Shown here one piece after another: positions 17,151 to 25,722 of a stretch of DNA of 51,938 nt; within the stretch, counting starts at the first letter, position 1, and each line of letters opens with the position of its first letter. The DNA lies in contig SHNG01000177.1 in the NCBI GenBank assembly GCA_004295005.1, positions 1 through 51,938 of the forward strand, given 5' to 3'. The notes beneath the pieces are model-generated. The model was given only the letters and a program-made list of their open reading frames with translations. It did not search any database and was not told where the DNA came from. Made by a program: the position numbers and the translations under genes. This stretch comes from Gammaproteobacteria bacterium. Lineage in GTDB: Bacteria; Pseudomonadota; Gammaproteobacteria; Xanthomonadales; Rhodanobacteraceae.

Positions 17151-17921
17151 ATGAACAAAATTTCACTCGCCCTGCAGTTTGTCAGGCGAGAACTCAACGA
17201 ACGCTACCGAGGCAGTTTCACGGGGTTTGGATGGGCTTTCCTGCAGCCCCTGTTGCAACTGGCCATCTATGCGTTTGTCTTTGTGGAAATCTTCAAGGCA
17301 CGAATTCCCGGGGCGGGCGCGCCAGCATACGTTCCCTTCCTGGTGGTGGGATTGTGGCCGTGGATCGCCTTTTCGGATGCAATCCTGAGGTCGACAACCG
17401 CGCTCCAGGACAATTCCGCGCTGATCGGAAAGGTTGCTGTGCCGAGGGAGATTCTCGTGTTTGCTCCGTGCGCAGCAGGATTCATGCTGCACCTGGGTGG
17501 ATTCGTCGTCATCTTGCTCGCCCTTGCGCTGACGGGGCAGGGAATCAGGATCCAGGGACTTCCATTCGCGGTTCTCATGTACGTGCCGATGTTCCTGTAT
17601 GCCTATGGTGCGGCTCTTTGCTTCGCCGCGTTGCAGGTTTTCGTAAGGGACCTGGTGCAGATCCTGGGGCAACTTTTGACCCTGATGATGTTTGCCGCGC
17701 CCATTTTCTATGACCGCAGCAACCTCCCCGATCGCTACCAGGGTTGGTTGGATCTGAATCCATTTACCGGCTATGTGGAAGCGTATCGCTTCCTGCTCCT
17801 TGGACACGGAAATTTCAGTTGGAGCGCATTGGCGCTGGTGCTTGCAATTGCACTGATCTCGTATCTGGCTGGATCCTGGTTGTTTCGCCGCCTGGATCCG
17901 CACTTTGAGGACTTTCTGTGA
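17151..17921 (+). CDS. wzm: ABC-2 type polysaccharide exporter permease (Wzm family)
   Basis: The 256-residue inner-membrane permease exports a lipid-linked polysaccharide with the Wzt ATPase encoded next. ATG 17151 is preceded by GGGGAAG. The N-terminal amphipathic part FVRRELNERYRGSFTGFGW is typical of O-antigen/teichoic-acid permeases (RDLKxRYxxSxLGxxWxxLxP). Six hydrophobic segments are visible, including LLQLAIYAFVFVEIF, LGGFVVILLALALTG and LILGQLLTLMMFAAPIFY-like, ending LAGSWLFRRLDPHFEDFL. The stop overlaps the wzt GTG start by 4 bp. Confidence 0.93.
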   Translation: MNKISLALQFVRRELNERYRGSFTGFGWAFLQPLLQLAIYAFVFVEIFKARIPGAGAPAYVPFLVVGLWPWIAFSDAILRSTTALQDNSALIGKVAVPREILVFAPCAAGFMLHLGGFVVILLALALTGQGIRIQGLPFAVLMYVPMFLYAYGAALCFAALQVFVRDLVQILGQLLTLMMFAAPIFYDRSNLPDRYQGWLDLNPFTGYVEAYRFLLLGHGNFSWSALALVLAIALISYLAGSWLFRRLDPHFEDFL

Positions 17922-19117
17922 GCGAGGTACTGGTTCGCGCTGAAGGCTTGGGGAAGCGATTCCCGAAATCCCATCGTTCGTCGGATCGCCTTCGCTCGCT
18001 TGGCCGATTGCTGCTGGGTGGTGGCGATGTCGATGGCCAGCAGGTATTGCACGACATCAACCTCGAGGTGAAACGAGGCGAGTCGGTCGCCATCATCGGC
18101 GAAAACGGGGCAGGCAAGTCGACCCTGCTCAAGTTGATTACCGGGGTGCTTACCGCGACCGAAGGCGCGGCAAAGGTTTACGGAAAGGTCGGTGCGTTGC
18201 TTGAACTAGGCGCCGGTTTCCATCCCGAGTACAGCGGACGCGACAACATCGCCATGGCAGGTGCACTGTATGGCTTGAACCGAAGCCAGATTGCAGAGTG
18301 TCTGCCAGGCATCATCGAGTTCGCGGATATTGGCACCTACATCGAGGAGCCGGTGAAACACTACTCCTCGGGCATGGTTGTCCGCCTCGGGTTTGCCATC
18401 ATTGCCGCTCTCAAGCCTGACCTCTTGATCACGGATGAAGTGTTGGCGGTGGGGGATGAATCCTTCCAGAAGAAGTGCGTACGCTGGATGGAGGACTACC
18501 TGGCGGGTGGTGGAACCCTGTTGCTGGTTTCGCACAGCATGTATCACGTGCAAAAGCTTTGCAGCCGCGCGCTCTGGTTGCAGCACGGCAAGGTTGCCAT
18601 GTATGGGGATGTGTTCGATGTCTCGCAGGCCTATCTTGCCTGGCATGAGCGCCGCCAGGCGGCGGTGGCCTCGGATCAAAGTGTGCGAGCGGGTCAGGAG
18701 TTCGAGATTGTCGAATTCATGGTCAACGGACGGCACGAAAATCCGGCCCCGGTTCTCGGCGTCGGGGATCCGCTGCGACTGCGGGTTCGCGTAGGGTCGC
18801 GCGAACGGCGTACGCCGGTTGTCATGTTCGGTATCGCACGCGCCGACGGAACGCCGGTTTATGGCGTCAGTTCGGAAATGGACGCTGTTGTGCCTGAGGG
18901 CGGGCACTCGTCCGTTTTTTGCGCAGAGATCGAGTTCGAAGGCATCAGCTTGCTGCCAGGCAGTTACATGGTCAAGGTGCATGCACTCGACTCCGAAGGT
19001 ATCCGCCTGTTCGACACTGAGGAGCGAACCTTGACCGTGCGTGGTGAGTCGAGGGAATTCGGCCTGGTGCGCCTGCCGCACCGATGGGTCCGGTTTGTGG
19101 GTGAAGTCGATGAATGA
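17918..19117 (+). CDS. wzt: Polysaccharide ABC exporter ATPase with C-terminal carbohydrate-binding domain (Wzt family)
   Basis: The 399-residue ATPase drives export of a polysaccharide by the Wzm permease. Walker A GENGAGKSTLL (about 61-71), Q-loop region GAGFHPEYSGRDNI, signature YSSGMVVRLGFA (about 148) and Walker B LLITDEVLAVGDE (about 168) are present. After residue 245 comes a beta-rich domain (FEIVEFMVNGRHENPAPVLG, LLPGSYMVKVHALDSEGIRL) of the Wzt_C type. In O8/O9a-type systems that domain binds the modified non-reducing end of the glycan, so this exporter probably recognises a capped chain. It overlaps the methyltransferase start by 8 bp. Confidence 0.93.
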   Translation: MSEVLVRAEGLGKRFPKSHRSSDRLRSLGRLLLGGGDVDGQQVLHDINLEVKRGESVAIIGENGAGKSTLLKLITGVLTATEGAAKVYGKVGALLELGAGFHPEYSGRDNIAMAGALYGLNRSQIAECLPGIIEFADIGTYIEEPVKHYSSGMVVRLGFAIIAALKPDLLITDEVLAVGDESFQKKCVRWMEDYLAGGGTLLLVSHSMYHVQKLCSRALWLQHGKVAMYGDVFDVSQAYLAWHERRQAAVASDQSVRAGQEFEIVEFMVNGRHENPAPVLGVGDPLRLRVRVGSRERRTPVVMFGIARADGTPVYGVSSEMDAVVPEGGHSSVFCAEIEFEGISLLPGSYMVKVHALDSEGIRLFDTEERTLTVRGESREFGLVRLPHRWVRFVGEVDE

Positions 19118-19997
19118 GAGCACCCCGCCCCTGCCGTTTACCGGAGAGCGCTTCACTCCCGAGTGTGTTCGTGAAATCTGGTACGAGCACTGGCATCGGT
19201 ATGCATTTGCAGTGCCGCTGGTTGCAGGCAAGCGCGTTCTGGATGCCGCATGTGGTGAAGGTTACGGGTCCAACCTGCTGGCAGGAGTGGCGTCGGAAGT
19301 CGTGGGAATGGATATTTCCGCCGAGGCCGTTGGCCATGCGCGGTCGCGATACGCGGACCGGAAGAATCTTCGCTTCGAAGTTGGCGATGTATCCAGGCTG
19401 CCATTTGATGACTCGACTTTCGACTGCGTGGTTTCATTTGAAACCCTCGAGCATCTTGCGGCCCAACAGGAGTTGGTGGCCGGATTCCAGCGTGTCTTGA
19501 AGCCCGAGGGTATGCTGCTGATCTCCTCCCCGGACAAGCGCAACTACAGCGACATCGCCGGTTTCCGCAATGAATTCCATGTGCGCGAACTGTATCGGGA
19601 GGAATTGCAGGAGCTCCTGCTTCGGTATTTCCCCCATGTGCGCCTGTATGCACAGAAGCTGCTGTTCCAGTCGGCTTTGTGGTCGCTTGATGGACAAGGC
19701 ACGGGTTGCCGTGTTTCTTCCCTCGATGCGGATGGCTCAGGCCTCGTCGATGGCATGACCAGTGCGCCGCTTTACTACGTGGCGGCCTGTTCCCGACAGC
19801 CCTTGGCGCCGGAATTGCCGGCCATTTCCTGGTTCGCAGATCGTCAGGAATCGGTGTATTCCCATTACAATGGGGAAGTTCGCAAGAACATGAGCAGCGG
19901 AACCCGCATCGCCGAACTCGAGGCCGAGGTTCAAAGGCTGCGTGATGCCTCCACACAAAAACCGCGTAGCCGATGGTTCGGCTGGTTGCGTCGATAA
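19110..19997 (+). CDS. Class I SAM-dependent methyltransferase with C-terminal coiled coil
   Basis: This is a 295-residue protein. Motif I is VLDAACGEGYGSNLLAG, followed by the acidic VVGMDIS, then FEVGDVSRLPFDDSTFDCVV and FETLEHL, all typical of Methyltransf_11/25 enzymes. The last 40 residues are a predicted coiled coil (TRIAELEAEVQRLRDAS) with a basic tail (KPRSRWFGWLRR) that could contact the membrane. In the cluster it follows Wzt, whose C-terminal domain binds capped glycans. A role in methylating the chain end or a sugar is therefore plausible, but the substrate is unknown. Its start lies within the wzt 3' end. Confidence 0.88.
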   Translation: MNESTPPLPFTGERFTPECVREIWYEHWHRYAFAVPLVAGKRVLDAACGEGYGSNLLAGVASEVVGMDISAEAVGHARSRYADRKNLRFEVGDVSRLPFDDSTFDCVVSFETLEHLAAQQELVAGFQRVLKPEGMLLISSPDKRNYSDIAGFRNEFHVRELYREELQELLLRYFPHVRLYAQKLLFQSALWSLDGQGTGCRVSSLDADGSGLVDGMTSAPLYYVAACSRQPLAPELPAISWFADRQESVYSHYNGEVRKNMSSGTRIAELEAEVQRLRDASTQKPRSRWFGWLRR

Positions 19998-20014
19998 CGA
20001 CGGTCGGCAAGAAA

Positions 20015-21874
20015 ATGACGAAAACATCCGAATTTCAGGTCAGTTATGGCCAGATGAAACCTGTGCAGGCTGTGGCGGCGCAGGCCGAGGCCCCGCTGTA
20101 TGCAGCCATCGATGCCATGGTTGCGCCGCTGTCCAGCGACGAGTACGCGTTCATCGCCAAGGATTCGGGTGAACGCCATGTGCTGAGTCATCATGTCCTG
20201 CAGACGCTGGATCAGTGCCGTGAGTTCAGGCCGATCGACGAGCATGTGGCACGGGTTGTATCGGTCGTTCCCGGTCTCACCCAGCAGGACCGCATCCGCA
20301 AGGGTCTTGAAGGTTTGGCTGCTGCGGGCTTGCTGGTGAGGGATTCGGATTTCCTGGATCGGCTGAAGCGGGCGCCGGAGGCCACTTCGAGAACCCTGCA
20401 CGCCATTTACATCCGCGCCTGTGATCGGCCACAACAGTTGAAGAAGCTGCTCGATTCGCTGGCCAACTACGAGCGGAAATTCCGGGTTGCGCGGTCCGTG
20501 GTCTTGCTGGACGACTCCACCGACGCAAGGAGTCAGGACCAGAACCGCGATCTGCTGCGTGAGTTTGCGCGCGCCGTCGGCAATCCGGTCAGCTACTTTG
20601 GGCCAAGCGAGCGCCAGCGTCTGCGCGAGCGCTTGCTCAAGGCTGTGCCAGGAAGCGGGAAGAGCCTGGAATGGTTGCTGGATCGCGGCCCGCGCACACG
20701 CCGACCTGGCGGAGGACGCTCCTGGAACATCGCACTGCTGCTTTCGGCAGGACGCATGTTCGCCATGCTCGATGAGGATTTCCGCTTTCCACTGCGGCGT
20801 CTTCAGGAAGTGCGCGCTGGCCTCGAACCCAATCCATCGGTCGCGGCGTCTGCGCGATTCTTTCGGCGCCTCGAAGATGCGCTGTCAGCCGGGGAGGAGG
20901 AGTCGTCGGACCCCTTCGAATCGCATCTGGCGGTCTGCGGTGCCCAATTGGGTTGCGTGCTCGGCCTCGAAGGATATGGGCTGGAACGCCAAAGCCTGCG
21001 CGGCATCAACCTCGGCCGGCTTGAACATCTGCGCGGTGATGCGCAGATCCTGTATTCGTTGAACGGCACCTGTGGCAGCTCCGGAACCGAGAGCGCGCTA
21101 TGGCTCTACCAGTTGGATGCGGAAAGCCGCGCCGACTTGTGGGCTGATCGCGAAGCCTATCTTCGCAATATCGAGGCACAGAGCCTCTGGTATGGCTGGT
21201 TGCGCCCAAAGCCGGCCACCCAGGCCTATTTCACGCCATTCATGTTCGACAACCGTGAGTTGCTTCCGTGCACGAATCCGGACGGCCGCGGCGAGGATGG
21301 CTTGGCCAGCGCGGCAACCAAGTACTGCCGCGAGGCTTCCCTGGTGATGCACCTGCCGAGTGTGATCGGTCATGCACAGGAGTCGGCGCGCAAGCGCTCG
21401 GAAATCACCATGGCTGCACACACGCCGCGCTTCAACCACTTTCTGCGTGAACACGTCAGTGGGCAGGTCGGATCGGCCCGCGCCAGTGATCCGGGGCGTC
21501 GCCTGCATTTGCTGGCTGAGACCACGGCTGATCTGGCCGCAAGCAGTGATTCTGCCCTGGAGAATTCCCTGCAGGAATACCTGGGCTACATCCGTGCCGA
21601 TATCGTTGAACGACTGCAGAACCAGTTTGAATTGCTCGCAGATGCTCCGGTCTACTGGCAAGCCGACGTGCGTTCCATCGTGCGCAACAATGGCAACGCC
21701 TTGTTGAAGCATGGCGCGCCACGCCTGGCCGACTGGCCCGAGACATTTGACGCCAAACAATGCGTGGATGCGGCGCGTGCCGAACTTCAGGATATTGCCC
21801 AGGCCTGGCGCGATTGGCCGGCATTGTGGAATGCCGCGCGCGAACTGGGCGACCGACTCGTCAGCGGACTCTGA
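20015..21874 (+). CDS. PqqD/RRE-like domain fused to GT-A-like glycosyltransferase domain, family unknown
   Basis: This is a 619-residue protein. ATG 20015 follows AAGAAA; the frame is open slightly upstream. Residues about 30-115 (YAFIAKDSGERHVLSHHVLQ, IRKGLEGLAAAGLLVRDSDF) read like a PqqD-type winged helix: beta strands, a helix ending in a polar turn, and a final helix with the aGLLv ending. Residues about 125-430 look like a GT-A nucleotide-sugar transferase: LHAIYIRACDRPQQLKKLLD, SVVLLDDSTD, SWNIALLLSAGRMFAMLDED (LDED as DxD-like metal site) and LPCTNPDGRGEDGL (GED as acceptor/base motif). The remainder is helical. Domain calls are by eye. Sitting between a methyltransferase and a GT2 gene, it probably acts in glycan assembly. 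Confidence 0.72.
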   Translation: MTKTSEFQVSYGQMKPVQAVAAQAEAPLYAAIDAMVAPLSSDEYAFIAKDSGERHVLSHHVLQTLDQCREFRPIDEHVARVVSVVPGLTQQDRIRKGLEGLAAAGLLVRDSDFLDRLKRAPEATSRTLHAIYIRACDRPQQLKKLLDSLANYERKFRVARSVVLLDDSTDARSQDQNRDLLREFARAVGNPVSYFGPSERQRLRERLLKAVPGSGKSLEWLLDRGPRTRRPGGGRSWNIALLLSAGRMFAMLDEDFRFPLRRLQEVRAGLEPNPSVAASARFFRRLEDALSAGEEESSDPFESHLAVCGAQLGCVLGLEGYGLERQSLRGINLGRLEHLRGDAQILYSLNGTCGSSGTESALWLYQLDAESRADLWADREAYLRNIEAQSLWYGWLRPKPATQAYFTPFMFDNRELLPCTNPDGRGEDGLASAATKYCREASLVMHLPSVIGHAQESARKRSEITMAAHTPRFNHFLREHVSGQVGSARASDPGRRLHLLAETTADLAASSDSALENSLQEYLGYIRADIVERLQNQFELLADAPVYWQADVRSIVRNNGNALLKHGAPRLADWPETFDAKQCVDAARAELQDIAQAWRDWPALWNAARELGDRLVSGL

Positions 21875-21891
21875 ACAAGGACAAGACGACC

Positions 21892-22839
21892 GTGTCGTCC
21901 GAATCGGCAACAGGGCAAACCAGCGTCGTTGTGGTCACCGCCGACAGTGGATGCGTGGCCTTGGCTGCCATCCGCAATGTCCTGAATTCCAATGCTGCCG
22001 TCGAATTGATGGTTGTCGACAACGCTTCGCAAGATGGATTGCCAACGCGTATTGAACGGGAGTTCGCCAAGGATGCGCGCCTGCGCGTGGTTCGCAACGA
22101 ACGCAATCTCGGGTTCGGCGCTGCATGCAACCAGGCATCCTGGCTTGCCGGAGGCGAAACGCTGTTGTTCCTGAATCCCGATTGCCTGATCGGGGATTCG
22201 ACCATCGCCGGCTTGCAGCAGGTGGCTGCAACCTTCCCGGATGCCGGACTGTTGGGTGTGCAAGTTGTGGATTCCGGGGGCAAGGAAGAACGTGCGAACC
22301 GACGCCAGGAACCCTTGCTGTGGCGTGCATTGGCAACGGCAACCGGCCTGTCGCGATTCCAGCGACGCTTCCCGAACCTTGCAGGAGTCGAGTTGCCCTC
22401 CGCGCTGGCAACTGCTTCGGTTGAGGTGGTCGATGCGGTTTCCGGCGCCTGCATGATGGTGTCGCGTCGAGCGTTTGATGCAGTCGGCGGTTTTGACGAA
22501 GGCTATTTCCTGCATTGCGAGGATCTGGACCTTTGTCGGCGCATTCGCGATGCGGGATTCAAGGTGCTGCACGTGCCCTCCATTCGGGTCATGCACGCAC
22601 AAGGCAGCTCAAGTCGCAGTCGTCCGACCTTTGTCGCCTACCACAAGCACCGCAGCATGTGGCGTTACTTCAGGAAATTCGATCCGGCAGCGCGCAACCC
22701 GGTCTTGCGCTTGCTGGTCTGGTTTGGCATCTGGGCGCATTTCTCGTGCATGCTGCCAGTCTACGCCTGGCGCCGCTTGCGGCACCGTCGCGAGCCTGTG
22801 GACGAAGCGCGGCAGGAACCGGCCACAAGAAAAGGCTGA
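21892..22839 (+). CDS. Family 2 glycosyltransferase (rhamnosyltransferase-like, WbbL type)
   Basis: This is a 315-residue protein. GTG 21892 has AAGGA about 10 bp upstream, 17 bp past the preceding stop. It has the GT-A fold with SVVVVTADSG at the N-terminus, MVVDNASQDG, NERNLGFGAACNQ, the metal-site LFLNPDCLI and the late motif GGFDEGYFLHCEDLDLCRR, a layout typical of WbbL-like rhamnosyl- or N-acetylglucosaminyl transferases. The C-terminal hydrophobic segment LLVWFGIWAHFSCMLPVYAW may anchor it at the inner membrane. Last gene of the polysaccharide cluster; donor and acceptor unknown. Confidence 0.9.
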   Translation: MSSESATGQTSVVVVTADSGCVALAAIRNVLNSNAAVELMVVDNASQDGLPTRIEREFAKDARLRVVRNERNLGFGAACNQASWLAGGETLLFLNPDCLIGDSTIAGLQQVAATFPDAGLLGVQVVDSGGKEERANRRQEPLLWRALATATGLSRFQRRFPNLAGVELPSALATASVEVVDAVSGACMMVSRRAFDAVGGFDEGYFLHCEDLDLCRRIRDAGFKVLHVPSIRVMHAQGSSSRSRPTFVAYHKHRSMWRYFRKFDPAARNPVLRLLVWFGIWAHFSCMLPVYAWRRLRHRREPVDEARQEPATRKG

Positions 22840-22860
22840 TCGGGTGTTGTGCCCGGTCAG
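22836..22860. terminator. Shared hairpin across two convergent stop codons
   Basis: CTGATCGGG (22836-22844) and CCCGGTCAG (22852-22860) form a 9-bp stem with one G-T pair and a 7-nt loop. The left arm contains the glycosyltransferase stop and the right arm the PilZ gene stop. There is no T-run on either side, so termination is only suggested. Confidence 0.4.
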
Positions 22861-23183
22861 GGCGTGTCCTGGTCAGCGAATCGTGATTCGTAGAGGAGAT
22901 CCTTCACTTTGGTCTCCTGGCCGTCCTCAAAGGCGAAACCGAGATCTTCGGAATTCTCGCGCACACAGGATGCATCGACGGCGATGACGGTTTCCTGGTC
23001 AAAAATGAAATAGATGCAATAGCGCTTGTCGTCGGCCCCTTGCCAGTGCTGCGGCCGTGCAAGGCGGGCGCCGCCCTGTGAGAGGTCGCGCACTTCGCTC
23101 AGCCAGCCCTGGCCGGCCTGCGTGATCAACGCCGCGGAGAATGCGGGCAAACGGGGAAAACGCCGCTTTTCACTCTCTTTCAT
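22857..23183 (-). CDS. PilZ domain protein (cyclic di-GMP receptor)
   Basis: This 108-residue single-domain protein has KRRFPRLP (RxxxR motif) near the N-terminus and DLSQGGARL (DxSxxG) about 25 residues later, both needed to bind cyclic di-GMP. It is followed by a beta-barrel ending in GFAFEDGQETKVKDLLYES. ATG 23183 gives MKESEKRRFPRL; an in-frame GTG at 23192 would add three residues, and neither start has a good ribosome binding site. It is convergent with the glycosyltransferase gene. Control of polysaccharide output by cyclic di-GMP would fit the location but is inference. Confidence 0.88.
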   Translation of the reverse strand: MKESEKRRFPRLPAFSAALITQAGQGWLSEVRDLSQGGARLARPQHWQGADDKRYCIYFIFDQETVIAVDASCVRENSEDLGFAFEDGQETKVKDLLYESRFADQDTP

Positions 23184-23238
23184 TGCCGCCACGATAGTCG
23201 CCAGACGGGCGCGGACGCAAGCCGGGGTCGAGTGTCAA

Positions 23239-25722
23239 TCAGTTCCCGCGCCGCAAAACCAGCATCGGTGGCGTGCGCGCGATGCGTCGGGTTCCCAGCA
23301 GTCCGGCAAGCATCACCATCAATGCCGAGGCCACGGCGACAACCGCAAGGCCGAACGCCGGTGGCCGGAAACCCTGCATGTTGAAAACCTCGCTGGCCAG
23401 CACCACGCTGGTTGCCGCGGTTCCAAGGCCGGAGATGGTGCCTGCCAGCAGGCCAAGGGCTCCGAACTCGCCAAGGATGGCCAGGTTGACCTGGCGGCGG
23501 TCAGCCCCGAGCGTGCGCAGCAGTGCCGTCTCAAAGCGGCGTTCCTCGGCGGTGGAGGCCAAGGCGCCAAGCAAGACCATGACACCGGCAGCGAGGCTGA
23601 ATGCCAATACCCAGGACACCGAAGTCGTCACCTTCTGGATGACGTCGCGTACCCGATCAAGGATGGAATTCACATCGACCAGGGACAGGTTCGGCATGTC
23701 CCTGGACAGCGCAGCGAGTTCGCTGGAACCGTCGGCAAGATGGAAACTGGATATGAGACTGTGTGGCAGTGGATTGCCATGCGCCGGATCCAGCATGAGG
23801 AAGAAATTGACCCGGAACGAATCCCAGTCGACCTCGCGTACGCTGCTGATGGCCGCGCGCAGATCCCGATCGCCAAAGCGCAGGGTGAGGGTGTCGCCGA
23901 GCCTGAGCTTGAGCATTTCCATCCAGTTTCTGCTCACCGACAATTGCGCAGCTGGCGGTGCGGCCTCGAACCAGGTGCCTTCAATGAGCGTGTTGGCTTC
24001 GGGAAGGGTGGAGCTCCAGGAAACGCGGACCTCTCCCTCGATCCTGCGACTGGCTTCTTCATCGCCTGCGCCCAGGTGCAGGGCCGGGTCCTTGCCGTTG
24101 ATGCCCACCAGCTTGCCCGCAGCCAGCGGCAGCAGGCTGAAGTTGTCGGCGCCGAGCGTGCGCAGCCGCTCCTCGAATCCCGCGCGTTGGTCGGACTGCA
24201 GGTTGAGAACGAAATAGTTGGGCGTGTCCGCGGGCAGTTCCGCGCGCCAGCGCTCGAGCAGGGACGGACCCACCACGGCCAACAGATCCAGTGCCGTCAG
24301 GCTCAAGGCCAGCGCAGTGACCTGGATCATCGTCAGGCGCTTGCGTCTGCCGAGATTGGCCAGCCCGAAACGCAATGCTCCCGGCCAGTTGCGGCCAACG
24401 GCACGCAGCAGGCGCAGGACCAGCAGGGTGAACAGGCTGGCCAGCAGACCCACGGCAAGCAAACCGCAGGCCAGCACGAGGGCCAGGGTCAGCGAATTGC
24501 TTTGCGTCATCAGCAGGCCGGCGCTGACCACGAGCGGCAGCAGGTAGAGCGCATCAAACCGGCGCAAGCGGGTTTGCATGTCCTGCCGGAACACGCGCAT
24601 TGGCTCAACGTCCCGCAGCCGCAGCAAAGGCGGCAGGGCAAACCCGAGCAACACAGCAAGGCCTATGGCAACAGCGGCGAACACGGGCGCGAACGGAATC
24701 GGTGCCGGCGTGGTGCCCAGCATCGGTCCGGCAAAGGCAAATGCCGCCTGATGCAGTGCCAGGCCAATGGCCCCACCCGCAGCAAAAGCCGGCAGTGCCA
24801 GCATGCCGAGCTCCAGCAGCAGCGCAAGCAGGATCTCATTGCGACTGGCGCCAAGGCAACGCAACAAGGCCACCTCTTCGGTCTTGCGACGCGCAAAGCG
24901 CTGCGCCGCGAGTGCCACCGCAACCCCGGCCAGCAGTACCGCAAGCAGCGCCGCCATGCGCAGGAAGTTTTCCCCGCGCTGAAGGGTCGTGCGCAGATTG
25001 GCCTGGGCGTCGGCAATCGTCGTCAGGCGTGCGTTGTCGGGCAGGCGTGGCTTTGCCCAGTTCGAAAAGCGCTCAATGGCATCGGCTTCACCGGCAACCA
25101 TGAGCCGATAACTTGCGCGGCTGCCGACTCCGAGCAGGCCGCTGGACTGCGCGTCCTGCAGGTTCATCATCATGGCCGGGGCAAACTGCACCACTGCGCC
25201 GCCGGCTGCGCGAATCAACTCGCCGGCAATGCGATAGTCGCGTCCACCCAGTTGCACGTCATCGCCGATGCCGGCTTGCAGCGCCGCGCCCACGGCGTGA
25301 TCAATGTAGACCTCACCTCTGGCTGGTGCCCGAATGTGTTGCTGCAATCCCTGTGCATTGGCAACCAGCAATTCTCCGCGCAATGGAAAATCCCCATCGA
25401 CGGCGCGGATTTCAGTGAACTGGCTGCGTCCGTCGGCAAACAACACGCTGGCGAACTCGATACTGTGGCTGCTCCTCAGGCCAAAGGCGGCGGCCTGCGC
25501 AGGAAATTCCTCGGGCAGCGCACTGCGCGAAGCACTGATGCCGAGATTGCCACCCATCAGGTCCGCGGCAGAGCCAAGCAGGGTATTCTCGACGCGACTG
25601 GCCAGGGTGCCTACGGCCGTGAGTGCGGCCACGGCCAGCAGCAGGGCAACGGCCAGGGTCGCCAATTCACCGTGGCGGAACTCGCGGCGCAGGCTGCGCC
25701 ATGCAAAGACTCCGGCTTTCAT
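23239..25722 (-). CDS. ybbP: ABC transporter permease, FtsX/YbbP family
   Basis: The 827-residue polytopic protein begins [20 protein letters not shown], has one helix, a large periplasmic domain, then paired FtsX-type membrane modules (LRMAALLAVLLAGVAVALAA, AFSLAAGVMVLLGALASTAE and the C-terminal AVVAVASALMVMLAGLLGTR). The layout with two FtsX domains matches YbbP, the permease partner of YbbA. Its start overlaps the ybbA stop by 4 bp. In Escherichia coli ybbA-ybbP lie divergent to tesA exactly as here; the transported or extracted substrate is not established. The complementary strand also has a long open frame, which is a codon-bias artefact. Confidence 0.92.
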   Translation of the reverse strand: MKAGVFAWRSLRREFRHGELATLAVALLLAVAALTAVGTLASRVENTLLGSAADLMGGNLGISASRSALPEEFPAQAAAFGLRSSHSIEFASVLFADGRSQFTEIRAVDGDFPLRGELLVANAQGLQQHIRAPARGEVYIDHAVGAALQAGIGDDVQLGGRDYRIAGELIRAAGGAVVQFAPAMMMNLQDAQSSGLLGVGSRASYRLMVAGEADAIERFSNWAKPRLPDNARLTTIADAQANLRTTLQRGENFLRMAALLAVLLAGVAVALAAQRFARRKTEEVALLRCLGASRNEILLALLLELGMLALPAFAAGGAIGLALHQAAFAFAGPMLGTTPAPIPFAPVFAAVAIGLAVLLGFALPPLLRLRDVEPMRVFRQDMQTRLRRFDALYLLPLVVSAGLLMTQSNSLTLALVLACGLLAVGLLASLFTLLVLRLLRAVGRNWPGALRFGLANLGRRKRLTMIQVTALALSLTALDLLAVVGPSLLERWRAELPADTPNYFVLNLQSDQRAGFEERLRTLGADNFSLLPLAAGKLVGINGKDPALHLGAGDEEASRRIEGEVRVSWSSTLPEANTLIEGTWFEAAPPAAQLSVSRNWMEMLKLRLGDTLTLRFGDRDLRAAISSVREVDWDSFRVNFFLMLDPAHGNPLPHSLISSFHLADGSSELAALSRDMPNLSLVDVNSILDRVRDVIQKVTTSVSWVLAFSLAAGVMVLLGALASTAEERRFETALLRTLGADRRQVNLAILGEFGALGLLAGTISGLGTAATSVVLASEVFNMQGFRPPAFGLAVVAVASALMVMLAGLLGTRRIARTPPMLVLRRGN

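Noticed and set aside
16859-17713. A 284-codon plus-strand open frame overlapping wzm
   Set aside because: It overlaps the Wzm permease gene in another frame and its translation is Arg/Gly-rich without domain.
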